In this document: positions 1-16,241 of the stretch, piece after piece
How the letters are laid out: each line of letters begins with the position of its first letter
Numbering within the stretch: the first letter of the stretch is position 1
From: Chamaecrista fasciculata
Taxonomy: Eukaryota > Streptophyta > Magnoliopsida > Fabales > Fabaceae
Direction of reading: 5' to 3'
Length of the DNA: 64,000 bases
Assembly: GCA_003254925.1 (NCBI GenBank)
Contig: QANZ01016320.1
Coordinates: forward strand, 262,138 to 326,137
The notes under the pieces: model-generated
Databases searched by the model: none
What the model was told of the DNA's origin: nothing
The model's input: the letters and a program-made list of their open reading frames with translations, nothing else
Program-made: the position numbers and the translations under genes

Positions 1-304
1 TAGCTTTCTTCTCCTCCTTTTTTAACTAACAAAAAAAATATAACAACAATTATTCTAAATTAATAACATCTTTTTTCTTCACTTGTCAACTTTTTCTCTT
101 TTTAAGGACTAAATTGATCTCACTCTAAAACTATATCTCACTTTCACTCTCAAACTCTCCAAAATATTGCTCAGATGGCTGCTCTCTCGCTTCTCTCCCG
201 CAAATGCTCTGGCTTCTCTCCAAAATCCTCCTCTCCAATTTCTCACGGCCAAATGAATTTTTTTAGCAGCCCCAGCGTCCGTTAAATAACCCCCCTGCAC
301 TGAA

Positions 305-513
305 GTGACCACACGGTCACGGGCTGCGGGGCCCGTGACTGTGTGGTCACGTCGACTGACACACGCTGCGCTGCAGCGTGTGTCAGTCTGTTGAAATCGC
401 AGTCAATAATGCGATTTCAGAAATCGCAGTATTGACTGCGATTTCAGCAGAGGACTGGCAGGCTTTTAATAAAAAAAATAAAAAAAAAGATGGGTGCCAA
501 CGTGGCACCCATC
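305..513. repeat. Cluster of consecutive GC-rich palindromes
   Basis: Four perfect or nearly perfect hairpins follow each other almost without spacers. Positions 305-350 have 20-bp arms with one mismatch and a 6-base loop. Positions 357-385 have 13-bp arms around GCT. Positions 392-446 have 17-bp arms enclosing a second palindrome at 411-427. Positions 489-513 have 11-bp arms (GATGGGTGCCA) around ACG. The block is GC-rich in an AT-rich setting and has no credible coding potential. It resembles the interior of a non-autonomous transposon, but I could not find element ends. Confidence 0.75.
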
Positions 514-1897
514 TCGGGACTTATTTTTTCGGTTGGGTGATGTGGCGCATTTTTTTTTGTATTATAAAAATAAAAAAACCCTTCATTTATTGTATGAAAT
601 CAATTAATTGAATAGTGAGTGCACGCGCGTTTCTTATAATCTCAATCATAAAATTAAGAAGGATTGAGGAATGAACATAATCATTGTGGATAGCATGACA
701 AATGTGAAAATAAGTAATTGGGCCGTGGAGCGCCGCCAAAGATGACTTGCAAGTTGCAACCATTGAATGAATGAATTTTCTCATACTGATTAGATTAAAC
801 AGGACTCTAGCACAAACTGCACCACTCATTTTCTTTTTCCTCTTTTCAGCTTATACTAAACTAAATCGTAGATCTTATTTATATCTATATATATATATTT
901 TTATAAGACCTTATTTTATATATTAATGCATATTTTTCATTTCATTTGCTTGACCATCGATATTACAGGCTCCTCATTAGCCAAAATTGCATTGGAATAG
1001 ACTCTAACAACATTTATCATGTTTTTGTTATAAAACGCGTTATAACAAAGATATAAACCAGAATTTCAGTGAGGGCCTATTATTTAAAGATTAAATTGTT
1101 AATTTAATAATAAAAAATGCAACACAACTACTATAAATGATTTATCGCCTTCCTTTTCTTTTTTGGCCAAATAATCACTTTCCTTTTCGGTTGCAAGTAA
1201 CAGTATCACTTCAAGTGCTCATACAATCTAACTTAGCCTTATTTATTAATCCACGATCAATCCTCCGAGCTTATTAAGAATTACTACCTACTGGCACATA
1301 AGTAGCATGGGGATGAGCATAAGAAATAGCTTGTGTGATACACAAATGACGAGAGATGTTTAGGTAGATTGAGTATACGTTCTCATTGACTAGGTGTATC
1401 AACACAAAGCTGATTTTTAAAATTTTCTTCAATCAAGATCGGGAATAAATTCATTCAGTTATTCATGGATCTTTCAATTGTTTTTAATATACATAAAAAA
1501 ATAAATGAAAGAAAGTTTATCAAACAAGACGAGAAGAACTATCAGAACCTCTTAAAGACTCTGGGTAGCGTTTTATATTGAAAAAGCCAGATGAAGTCAA
1601 TTTGGTTCTTCAACGGTGATAGGTAGTGCACAAATGCACTTAGTTAACACTTAACACACGGAGCTCGATTACAGACATAAGAATTTTTTTTTTTTTAAAA
1701 GCCTACTGAACAGTGTCCACATCTTTACCGCAAAAATCTTTTAAAAACAAAAAAGAGAATAGATCTATGTATAATGAGGAAAGAATAAAAATCATATTGC
1801 CAAGACATCATTCATGGCAAAGATTCATGTGAAAGTCATACCAAGGAAACATGTCAATCTTTCATCTAATTCTCAACTTCATCCAAGTCTCTGAAGC
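514..1897. other. Intergenic stretch, no gene seen
   Basis: AT-rich DNA with stop codons in all frames, short A and T runs and a small TA run near 885. It ends in the 3' flank of the minus-strand ARL1 gene. I see no recognisable element. Confidence 0.6.
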
Positions 1898-6719
<4,822 letters not shown>

Positions 6720-7256
6720 TTAATGCATGAACAGTAATCAAATCCGAAGAAGAAATCTTTATTTTCGGAAAATCCTAGATCAGATCTCAAAGAAGAACCC
6801 TGATGTTTCCTGAAAAACCACGGGTGGGAGGAATCAATGTAAATGTGACAGTGAGTATGTAGCATGCTGCAAAATGCGTGAGAAAGCGTTACGTGCCTGA
6901 GAAAGACGAGAGCGGCTGCTATTGAATTTGGAAAGAAGAAACAGTAGAGAGGAGGGAGAAAGAGAAGCGGTAAGCTCTGCGTCCGAGTGACGAGCTCGGC
7001 TTTCTGAGAGAATCGAATCAGAAATGGAGAAGGGAAAACTACACGTATTGACGAGGACGAAGACTCCCTCCGTCATTTGGGATCTAGCACTTTTTTTTTT
7101 TTTGAAAAAAAAACTTAATACTAAGTTCTTTACTATAAGTTCTTGTTCTTGGGCTTATGGGCCATAGATATTTGGACTTGCCTAAAATCAATCGTGGTTT
7201 ATGGACCTTTGTTAAAAAAAAAAAATCGTGGTTTATGGATTTTAGTATTTATAAAA

Positions 7257-7766
7257 TGAGGAAACCTACTATTTGGTCCCTCTTTTTTTTACTAAGTCAA
7301 CAATTTGGTTCCTCATTTGTCGAAACAGACTAGTCAGTTCCTCGTTTATCATAATCGTCAACTATTTAGTCCATCGGTTAGAATCCATTAAATTACTTGA
7401 TGACGTGGACGTTAAATGCTTACATGACACCGTTAAATGTTACTTTGACATCTTAATTACCTAAACCAACCGAACCAAAAAACACAATTAAACTAGCCTA
7501 AAATTGAGTCAGACTCGAACATTTGTATTACACGTGAAGCTTCCATAAAACATAAATCATTGAAGCATTCCCAAATCTCAAACCTTAAGTGGCCCCAAAT
7601 AGTTAAATATGTTACATTTAACGTGTCACATGTGCATTTAACGGGCATGTCATCAGTGTGAATAACAGAGATATGCTACAATAACTAACTAGTTGACATT
7701 TGTAATTTTGGGGGGACCAAATAGTTGAAACTGTGAAAAAAGAAGGACCAAATAGTAAGTTTCCTC
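7257..7766. mobile_element. Mutator-like MITE (TIR GAGGAAAC, TTTGGTCC type)
   Basis: The ends are inverted: left GAGGAAACCTACTATTTGG against right CCAAATAGTAAGTTTCCTC. The direct repeat TTATAAAA flanks both sides (7249-7256 and 7767-7774), and a ninth base differs. The phrase TTTGGTCC or TTTGGTTCC recurs along the left arm and its complement along the right. No transposase. It lies about 200 bp upstream of the ARL1 leader. Confidence 0.75.
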
Positions 7767-7774
7767 TTATAAAA

Positions 7775-8606
7775 ATAAAGAAAAATGAAAAAAAAAATTG
7801 AACCTTTTTTCCTCTATTTGTATGTGTGTACGAGTGAGATGAAATTATAATAGAAATTTGTTTGGCACCAAATACATTGTTTTTTCATGCTCAACTTTTT
7901 CACTACGAAATAATATAACATAATGAATAATTAAAATAATATTACATGTTTAAAACGTTTATTTAATTTTATTAAGAATTTATTGCTCTTAAGTTCACTT
8001 TGTTATTCATAATTCTGAGCAACCAGTACTACTTTGTTTTCTTACATTATATTATGTAATTTTAGTTTAGCCGAATTTTTATATTATAATGGTTAAATTG
8101 AATCCTATATTTGATGTTTAAATTATTTAATAATCACAAATAGTACGTTTTTTATATTATAAGGTTATAATAAATATTTCCCTTGTGCTCTAGTAGATAG
8201 ATCACTTAGCATCTGTTAAGGATCTGCTCGTGATTTTGTTATTACTAGTATGTTCTGTTTGTCTATACAAGTCCTGTACTCTCTCTAAAAAATCAATGCA
8301 ATAGTTCGTTCTCTCAATTTTCCTTTTCTGTCATCTACATTCTCAGATCCAGCCATGAAAACAAGTTTTCTTCAGACAAGGAAATCACGGATCGAATTTG
8401 ATCCAATGTTAAGACAGAGAAGTTTATTTCTTGAGAATTGAGACCACAAAACTATGATAAAAAAACTAAAGTATAAAACTTATGCTCAGGCCAAAAAAAA
8501 AAGTATAAAACTTATGTAAAACTCCATAGTTTTATGATAATGTAGTGGTTTTAATGTCTCAAGTCTCATCTTGAAATTTTGGACATCAACATGTGGGCAG
8601 CCAAAC
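7775..8606. other. Intergenic stretch, no gene seen
   Basis: AT-rich spacer between the fold-back at 7257 and the 3' end of the next minus-strand gene. It probably includes that gene's 3' UTR just below 8607. No recognisable element. Confidence 0.55.
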
Positions 8607-9348
8607 TTATTGCACTGTGTGGCCATCCTGGAGCTGGTTGAAACAATAGGCAGGCGCTTGAGTGACAAAATCTGGCAAAACGGCACCAACCTCGAACGTC
8701 ATAACGTGCGACGATATTCCTGCAAAACGACACCATTAACACCCCCTTCTTACCCTAAAACTCAAAGTTGAAGATGCGATCTAATTTAAAAAATTAACAA
8801 TTATCCTTCAATTGATTCCTCATTCTCAGAAAGAGGTGTAGGCAATAATAGTGATTGAGGTGAGAAAGAGGAGAGAAGATACCGTCGTAAAAATCCCAGC
8901 GAACAGGCCTACGGGAAAGAACATCTTCGTAGTACCAAATGAAATCGACCTTCTCCCAGACGTGGCAGAGGAAGCCATCGGTGACCTGAGTTCCAAGGTA
9001 AATAGCGTCGTCCATGAAATCAGGCCTGAGAATCCCAACCTCGAAGAATTTGACCTCGCAGGTAGCGTTAGGGCCAAGCGTGTAGTAAAACGACGTGCCG
9101 TTGTTCCACTCAATGTCGTACTGAATCTCAGCAAGCTGCTTATGGAAAATGTTGGCGTTGAGACCCCTGGGCCAGTCGTACCAGAGGTCACTGAGTTTGA
9201 TGCGCGCGTCGCTCATGTTCATGTAAAGAACCGCGTGGAATTGCTCCGGCCAAGGCATCGGACTTGGAATTAGGGTTGATGAGCTTTCTGGGCAGTTCAT
9301 CATCATCACACTGCCTAATAAATACGCCAATTTCAGCATCAACTTCAT
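8607..9348 (-). CDS. At4g14100-like conserved secreted or luminal protein
   Basis: Two exons, 8883-9348 and 8607-8719 on the minus strand, joined at a GT-AG intron in phase 1, give 192 residues. The start chosen (9348) gives a hydrophobic signal-peptide-like N-terminus beginning [13 protein letters not shown]. An in-frame ATG at 9384 would add 12 residues. Recognisable family blocks follow in order: [95 protein letters not shown] and AYCFNQ. NGT and NAT are potential N-glycosylation sites. Family members are annotated only as uncharacterised or as glycosyl-group transferases; I see no catalytic motif that proves this. It appears intact. Confidence 0.88.
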
Positions 9349-9409
9349 CTTCGATAGAGCGAAACAGGGGTTGCCAAGAAACAAAGATAAGGGATAAGCT
9401 TTTACTCAT

Positions 9410-11134
9410 TACTCTTCAGCCATGTCATTTTTATTTCAAAGCTTTTTACTTTTTAGATTTTGGTATTATTTTTCAAAAATCCAACTTTACTCCAAAAAGA
9501 CAGGCAGAACTCAGAAGAGACGCTGGTGGTTCACATTAGTGAATCAATTCATAAAAGTCAAGCGAATTCTTTTATGTCATAAAACAAAGGAGTTAGATTT
9601 AATTGATCTTTTCTGTTTTACGAAAAAAAAAAAAGATTTAATTGATCTTTTCATCTAAAATATTTTAGAAGTTTTAAATTAATCTTATATTAATACACTT
9701 TATTATTCACTACAAAATTTTCAATTTTTTTCCAATTATATATATATATATACACACACAATTTTCATTATTCACTCAAGAGGAAGTCAGAGGGAAAGAG
9801 AGATTATATGAACAATAAAAATAGACTAGACAAAAGATTAAAAAAAANAACTTTTTCTTTTTTGTCAAGTTGCTTATTATAAGATATATGAGAACAAAAT
9901 GATTAATCTTAACTATTTCAGTTTAAAATAACGCTAGAAATGAAAAGAAATCAAATTTCAGATTAATAATGAAGCAAATGTGAAATTTTGAGCACTAAAA
10001 TAATATAAAAAACAATTTTGAGATCAAAATAAAATTGAATCTATGAGATTAAAATAAGAGTAATTGACATAAATGATACTTGTAGTTTGACCCGTTTACA
10101 CTTTGGTGTCTTGTGGTTCATAAGTTTTTAATCGAGTGTCTTATAGTTTACATTGTTAGTACTATGAGACCCTTGGTTTTGTTCTTATAAAACGACACAT
10201 TTCACGTGTTGGCATGTGAGCCAATAAAAAATGAAGTTCTTTTTTTTTTTCTTTCTCAAATTGGTCCGTACAAACCCTAATTCTTTAGGATCTTATTTTG
10301 GAAACCTGGGGATCATTTTTCGCAAATCAACTTTTTGATAAACACTCATTTTTTTTATGGAAATATGAAAATCATGGTGTTAATGCGAAGGTCCAAAATT
10401 ATTGATTAATTTGGATTAGAATATGTTTGATCAAATCTAGTATTAAAGATCTCATTGTCTCACCGAGACAATGTCATTTATTGCTTGAACAACTTGATAC
10501 GTTGTCAAAAAATGACATTTTCTACCGGTCGAACCATTGGGTCTGCCTTGTTTATTTGTTAGGTTATTTGACCTCGTATGAAGTTGAAAACAACCTCTTT
10601 AAGTGATGTGGCTGATGTGATGCCATTTTGCATTTTGGTCCTTTAGTTTTAAAACATATATATATGGGTTTGTATAAAAATTACATTATAAGTTACATCG
10701 ATCTAGAATTAAACTTAACAAAAATTATTAATTATCAATCTAATTATAAATAATTAGTTGGAGATTTTGAAAATGTTGGTAGTTCGAAGGTTGAATTTTT
10801 CAATTTTTAAATTGATTAAAGCTACGTTTTGAGAAAAATAAAATCAAAGTTCAGACATAATAGTGTCGAGATAGTAAAAATGAAACTTCTAAGAAATATT
10901 AGGGATTGAAACTGAACAAATGAAATATTATTGACCAAAATAAAATATAAAACAAATATTATTATATTAAGGACTAAAATGAAATTTTTATCTCATTCTA
11001 CCATTAATTTTTTATGAAACAAAATCACATGACTCCAAAATTCTAATCGCACAAACTACAGGATAATCGACTGAATATTTTTTTAACCACGGTTACTAAA
11101 GTGTATACTGGCCACTTATGTAGTAATTTAACCT
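9410..11134. other. Intergenic stretch with decayed fold-back remnants
   Basis: No gene. A TA and CA run lies at about 9738-9762. One ambiguous base lies near 9847. A left arm near 10065-10200 (TTTACACTTTGGTGTC) and a loosely complementary stretch near 11036-11125 look like the worn ends of an old fold-back element of about 1 kb. I cannot fix its ends or TSD. Confidence 0.4.
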
Positions 11135-11143
11135 TAAAATTAA

Positions 11144-11573
11144 GGGTAAATTACACTTTGGTACCCTGTGGTTTGACTCTATTTCACTTTGGTACCCTGT
11201 GGTTTGAAACTTGACACTTTGGTACCCTGTGGTATTCTCCATTAACACTTTGGTACCCTTTGGAGCTATTTTGTAATTTTAACCATAAAAAATTTTGCAA
11301 AAATTACATATTGACCCCAAAAAATTTTCAAAAAATTACAAATAGGTCCCTGGATACATATTATATAGGGACTAAAATGAAAAATTTAAAATTTTTTTGG
11401 GGTCAATATGTAATTTTTGTAAAATTTATTATGGTTAAAATTACAAAATAGCTCCAAAGGGTACCAAAGTGTTAATGGAGAATACCACAGGGTACCAAAG
11501 TGTTAAGTTTCAAACCACAGGGTACCAAAGTGAAATAGGGTCAAACCACAGGGTACGAAAGTGTAATTTACCC
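11144..11573. mobile_element. Fold-back element with 9-bp TSD (GGGTAAATTAC family)
   Basis: A 430-bp element that is almost all inverted repeat, with arms of about 190 bp starting GGGTAAATTACACTTTGG. The 9-bp target duplication TAAAATTAA is exact at 11135-11143 and 11574-11582, which points to the Mutator superfamily. Each arm holds several spaced copies of ACTTTGGTACCCTGTGG or its shorter form. It is non-coding. The near-identity of the arms suggests recent insertion or ongoing arm conversion. Confidence 0.9.
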
Positions 11574-11582
11574 TAAAATTAA

Positions 11583-13350
11583 TGTTAAAAAAAACCTTAA
11601 AATAACTATTTGACCTTAAAAAAAAAAAGAGTGGGTTAAGTTGGAAATCCAAGTGTTAATATGTGGTAAGCAAAATTATCGGAGACGGTTCTACACACAA
11701 TTTTTTAACACATCTCAGTCCACCGAACTCCGCGTGGCAGTGTGGTCCCCACGCTCACTTCATATAAACTATTTATTTTTATTTTTATTTTATTTTATTT
11801 TATCCTCTTTCAATCTCTCTCTCACGAATTCAACGATAAAACAAAAACTTTCTGCACGATTCCCAATGCAAACTTAAAATATGAAGTAATCTAATTGCGT
11901 GTCACCTTCATACCATTTCACTGCTTTTTATATGTACCATTAAATAATTTATTATTCCTCTCTCTCTCTTTTTTTTCTTCTAAAAAAATTCACTCATAAT
12001 AAACAAATATTATTCTACTTTGTTTCTTATACACATAATTGTTCACTGAAAACAAATTGTGGCTGTATTAGTAATTTACAATGTTTTACCACTCAGATTG
12101 GATCTTACTACTAGATGAGATTAGTAATTTATGGTGAGATTTTTTGTATTTTTCTCATTTTTATTTGACTTTTTAAATATTTTTAATAGAGATAGATATC
12201 ACGGTGAAGAGAAAGAAATAATAAAAAATGAAAAAGTAAATTAAATCAGAATATACTTTTCTCTTGTGATCACTCTCTCATACACTCAACAAATTAAATT
12301 GAATCTTTTATACTATACTTTAGTGAAATGTATAGAAAGAAAGGCACAAATATAGAGGGAATAAATTTCACTTACACTTTCTCTTATTAATATATTCTTA
12401 TCTCTTTTTGCATTTCATCTAAAATACATTATAAAGAATCCTATCTCTTTAGCAAAACTTGTTCTTTTAGGAAAAAAAAAAACTCGACTTTAGTATCCTT
12501 GTTAATTACATGTACCTATCATGTCAAATTTATTAGACAATTACCCATCTTATTAATATTACTTAAACAATAAAAAATAATTTATCATATTTTTAACACT
12601 TTTTTCATCACATCCTTTCACACTCATTAATAATCATGGTAGGTAACGAGTGTAGTTTAGTAATTCTTCATTTGATTATTTAATCAAATAATAAAAGTTT
12701 GAATCTTATCTTTTGAATATAAAAAATATTATGTAACTCGCTATTTCTTTTTAAATGAAAGACTTACAATGAAGGAATTAATTTCCAGTGGTGAATATTC
12801 CAATTTAAACAAAAAAAAAAAGAAAAAAAGTATTATTTTGATTCTCAAATTTTATACTAATTGTCAATTTTGTTCCCAATCTTTTTTTGCAGTCAATTTC
12901 GTCGTTAATGTCTTACATTTTGGTCAATTTTACCATTTTCTCTTGTTTTAACTAAATATTAATGACATTACCTGTGTGGCTAATGATATATAATATAAAA
13001 TTGATAGAAAAAGAAATTCAAATCTTAACTCAAATTGAAAAATATGATGCAATCAGTTATTAATTTATTAAAAAAAAAGTTAGTCAAAGGATAAAATTAA
13101 TCAAAATGTAAAATATTGGAGACGAAATTGACAATTAATGTAAAATTTTGAGATAAAATTAGTTTTTTTTTCAAAAAAAAAAATAAAAATAAAAATCATG
13201 TGAGCTTACTCTCTTTAAAATCCCTTATGAACCTTTGAATTTGGAGGATACAGTGAAGAGGCATGGAGGTAATTTTACATGGAATATTATTGCCCATATT
13301 ATTGTTATTGTTAAGAAAAGCAATAGCGGCGGGAGTTCTAAAATTATTAA
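11583..13350. other. Intergenic stretch with one worn fold-back
   Basis: AT-rich DNA without a gene. Positions 12831-13168 form a degenerate inverted repeat: left TTGATTCTCAAATTTTA and right TAAAATTTTGAGATAAAA, with TTGTCAATTTTGTTCCC mirrored near 13115-13135. Its ends are not clear. Confidence 0.45.
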
Positions 13351-13352
13351 TG

Positions 13353-15184
13353 GCCAAAATTCTATTTGAATCCCTAATATTTATCCTAAATTATGTTTAA
13401 GTCTCTAAAAATTTTTTGTTCTGTTTTGTCCTTAATGTTTCTTAAAGGCTAAAAGTTTCATAATTGGTTCCTAGCTGTAGAATACGGTCATATCACTCTC
13501 GTTTTAAATCCGAATGCGATTAAGTCATATTTATGTATTATATTTGATGAGTTCTTTCCTTACCCAATTGTAGTCATAAGCAAACCAGGTCAAATCGAGT
13601 ATGAAATCAAATCTGAAAATGGGTCGCTCATTCTATGAATTTGGTTATATCTCTCTCATTTCCAGTCCTAATACAATGAAATCAGAGCTACAAATTACTT
13701 TTAACAAGTTTTTTCTTTATCCAATTGGAGTCGTTACCAAACGAGGTGAAATAGTACTGTGAAAGTGAGTTTGATCAAAACACTATTATTAACTTTTGAA
13801 GTACTATTTGACATTGTTTGTCAACGATCCCAACAAGACAGAGAAAGAACTCGTCAAAAGTAACTTGTGGCTTTGATTTCGTTGCATTCAGACTTAAAAC
13901 GAGAGAAAGATAATTAAATTTATGAAACAAACGACCTTTTTTCAAACCCGATTTTATGCCTGATTTGACCTTGTTTGTCAATGACTCCAACTGAACAAAT
14001 AATAAACTGATGAAATTTAACCTGTAGCTTTGATTTAATCGTTTTTGGGTTTGAAACAAAATAGATATATTCATATTCAATAGTGAGTAGGGATGGCACC
14101 CGCGCGGGGCGGGGACGGGGGAGGCACTCCCCGTCCCCGTCCCCGCTGTGGGGAATTTTTTTCTCCCCACCCCCGTTCCCCGATTCTGCGCGGGGATTTT
14201 TTTTTTGATATTACCCACAGAAAGCACTACACCACAGAGTCACAAGTAAGCTGATTACAAAACCCAATTGAAGCAAGTCTTAAACAAGGCAGCTAAACTA
14301 ATTTTTCAGCAACCAAGATCAACCAAAAAAAGAGTGAATGCAGTAACAATTTCGTCACTAGCTACAAGATGAGACCAAAGAAAACCCATACAAGATGAGA
14401 CCAAACAATTTCGTCTTCTCTTTGATCTATCATTAAAAAAAAAAAGAGAAGGAACTAACATGAACTCACACAATTTCGTCACTAGCTACAAGATGAGACC
14501 AAAGAGAAGACGGCGAACTGAAGAGATTTCAAACCGAAGAGAAGTGACGAACTTTGAAGCTTTCGAACCGAAGAGAAGACGACCAAAGGTGATGGAGACG
14601 ACGGAAAATGGCAACCGATGTCGTCTGACCAACCGGCAACAGCGGCGGTGGTGGTGATGGGCGACAACAGCGACGGTGGACGGACTAAGAACAATCAGTT
14701 GCGTACAGCGTGTAGGGTTTGAGACTTTGAGTTATGACTTTGTGAGTTTGTGAGAAGTGAGTGTATGTGCTGTGCGGCTAGGTTAGAAATTTAGAATCAG
14801 ATTCAGAGTTGTGATTTATGTGTGTTAATATGGCTTAAATCCAAGGGCTGAAAATCAATCATCAAATCTAGATCTAACGGACATAAATTATCTGTAATTA
14901 TAATAATATAAAATATATAATATATATATATATAATTCGGGGACGGGGGACCCCGCGGGGCGGGGAATATACTCCCCGTCCCCGTCCCCGAACTCTCTAC
15001 GGGGTCAAATTTCACCCTGTCCCCGACCTCGCGGGGAATTTTTTCCCGCATCTGGAGGATCCCTGTTCATGGGAAATTTTTGCCATCCCTAATAGTGAGG
15101 GACCAATTATGAAACTTTTAAAATATATTAAGGACCAAAACAAAATTTAAGATAAGTATTAGGGACCAAAATAAAATTTTAACC
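13353..15184. mobile_element. Old fold-back element split by a hAT insertion
   Basis: The left part (13353-14087) begins GGCCAAAATTCTATTTGAATCCCTAA-like. The right part (15100-15184) is the inverse, ending ATAAAATTTTAACCC. Both sides include the phrase 'ATAATTGGTTCC / GGACCAATTATGAAAC'. The hAT-like element 14088-15091 sits inside and splits the pair. No convincing TSD remains. The interior also carries a repeated segment (CCCAATTGTAGTC type) seen again near 40880. Confidence 0.5.
14088..15091. mobile_element. Non-autonomous hAT-like element with GC-rich subterminal repeats
   Basis: The terminal inverted repeats are TAGGGATGGCA at the left and TGCCATCCCTA at the right. The exact 8-bp TSD ATAGTGAG lies at 14080-14087 and 15092-15099, the hAT hallmark. 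Just inside each end there is a GC-rich block of reiterated CGGGGACGGGG or CCCCGTCCCC units (about 14099-14200 and 14935-15050), inverted between the ends. The middle (14350-14700) has a richer base composition and a duplicated stretch (AATTTCGTCACTAGCTACAAGA at about 14347 and 14470). It encodes only short arginine-rich open frames and no transposase. Confidence 0.9.
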
Positions 15185-15189
15185 CATAT

Positions 15190-16241
15190 TAAAAATAAAA
15201 AAAATTAAAACAATTGTTTATATCATTACTATAAATTTACTCAAATCACTTTTCTTTCTCTTTTATGATTAGTGATGTAAAATTACATATTTAATATTTT
15301 TCTCCCTCTTATAAATAGTCATATATAAAAATATTTATTATAAAATTTTATAACAAAAATATAAAGAACTTACTCAATCTTATCCATCCATATTAAAATA
15401 GGTTAAAGTAGTGAGTGTGTGTTGTGTTCTCTGTCAATGGAGGAAGCCACGTTGCGGTCCTAGCTATTTGGTTTTATCCCAAAAAGTTTGATCCAAGCAT
15501 GAAAGGCAAGGCACGGGGGCATTCTGGTAAAACTCACCTGGAAACGTACCAAATCTGGAAGCCCAGAGTAATGAAATTGAAATGTCTCTCTTTCTCTTTC
15601 TCTTGTTCGGGAAAAGCAAACAAAGATAGAGAGAGAAAATAATCATGTATGTGTATGTATGAACTATGAACACACACACTACTCCTCCTCCTTCCTTTTC
15701 ATTCATTCATTCATAAGTCATAACACAACACACACATTAACATTCACACATACATACATACATAACCCATCATCCATCTATCTAGTAAGTTTATCATCAT
15801 CCTCTTCCATCTTCTTGGAACACTCTACACACACACACAAAGTAAGTCTGTCTGTCTCTCTCTCTCTCTGATTAATTGCTATATCATATCCTTCTTCATC
15901 TTCTTCATTCTTCTTTTCTCAATTTCTTGAATTCAATCTCTATTATGTTGCCCTTTAGTGTTAACCGAGGGGTGTATTAACTATAGTTTTACCATACAAC
16001 ATACTGTTGTAAAATTATAACTATCCATTCCCTTATTCTATTTTATTCTATTAATCACCTTTTCCCCTTATTATTATTTTCTCTGATTAAAAATTATTCA
16101 GAGGCAGCAACAGCAGCAACCCAACTTCATCAATCATCTGGGGAATTAGGTTCGTTGATTAAATTACTTCAATTTAGATCTGGAATAATGGAATCCATGA
16201 ACAAACGAACTTGATTTGATCTGAGACGAAGAAGAAGAAGA
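15190..16241 (+). promoter_or_regulatory. Upstream region and probable 5' UTR of the bHLH gene
   Basis: The stretch holds CA, CT and ACAT-rich low-complexity DNA (15660-15870) typical of plant leaders. A likely leader intron runs from GTAAGT at 15841 to the AG before AGGCAGCAACAGC near 16101. There is no other gene. The exact transcription start cannot be read from the sequence. Confidence 0.45.

Noticed and set aside
305..513. CRISPR-like array
   Set aside because: The palindromes differ from each other, there are no equal repeats with unique spacers, and the DNA is plant nuclear.
8851..9273. Plus-strand frame of 140 codons
   Set aside because: It is the antisense shadow of the At4g14100-like gene, whose minus-strand frame has all the family motifs.
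9422..9658. Plus-strand frame after the At4g14100-like gene start
   Set aside because: Lysine/phenylalanine-rich frame in AT-rich promoter DNA without motifs.
14460..14700. Arginine-rich small protein gene inside the hAT element
   Set aside because: Both strands are open because of composition; no start context, conserved motif or splice structure supports it.
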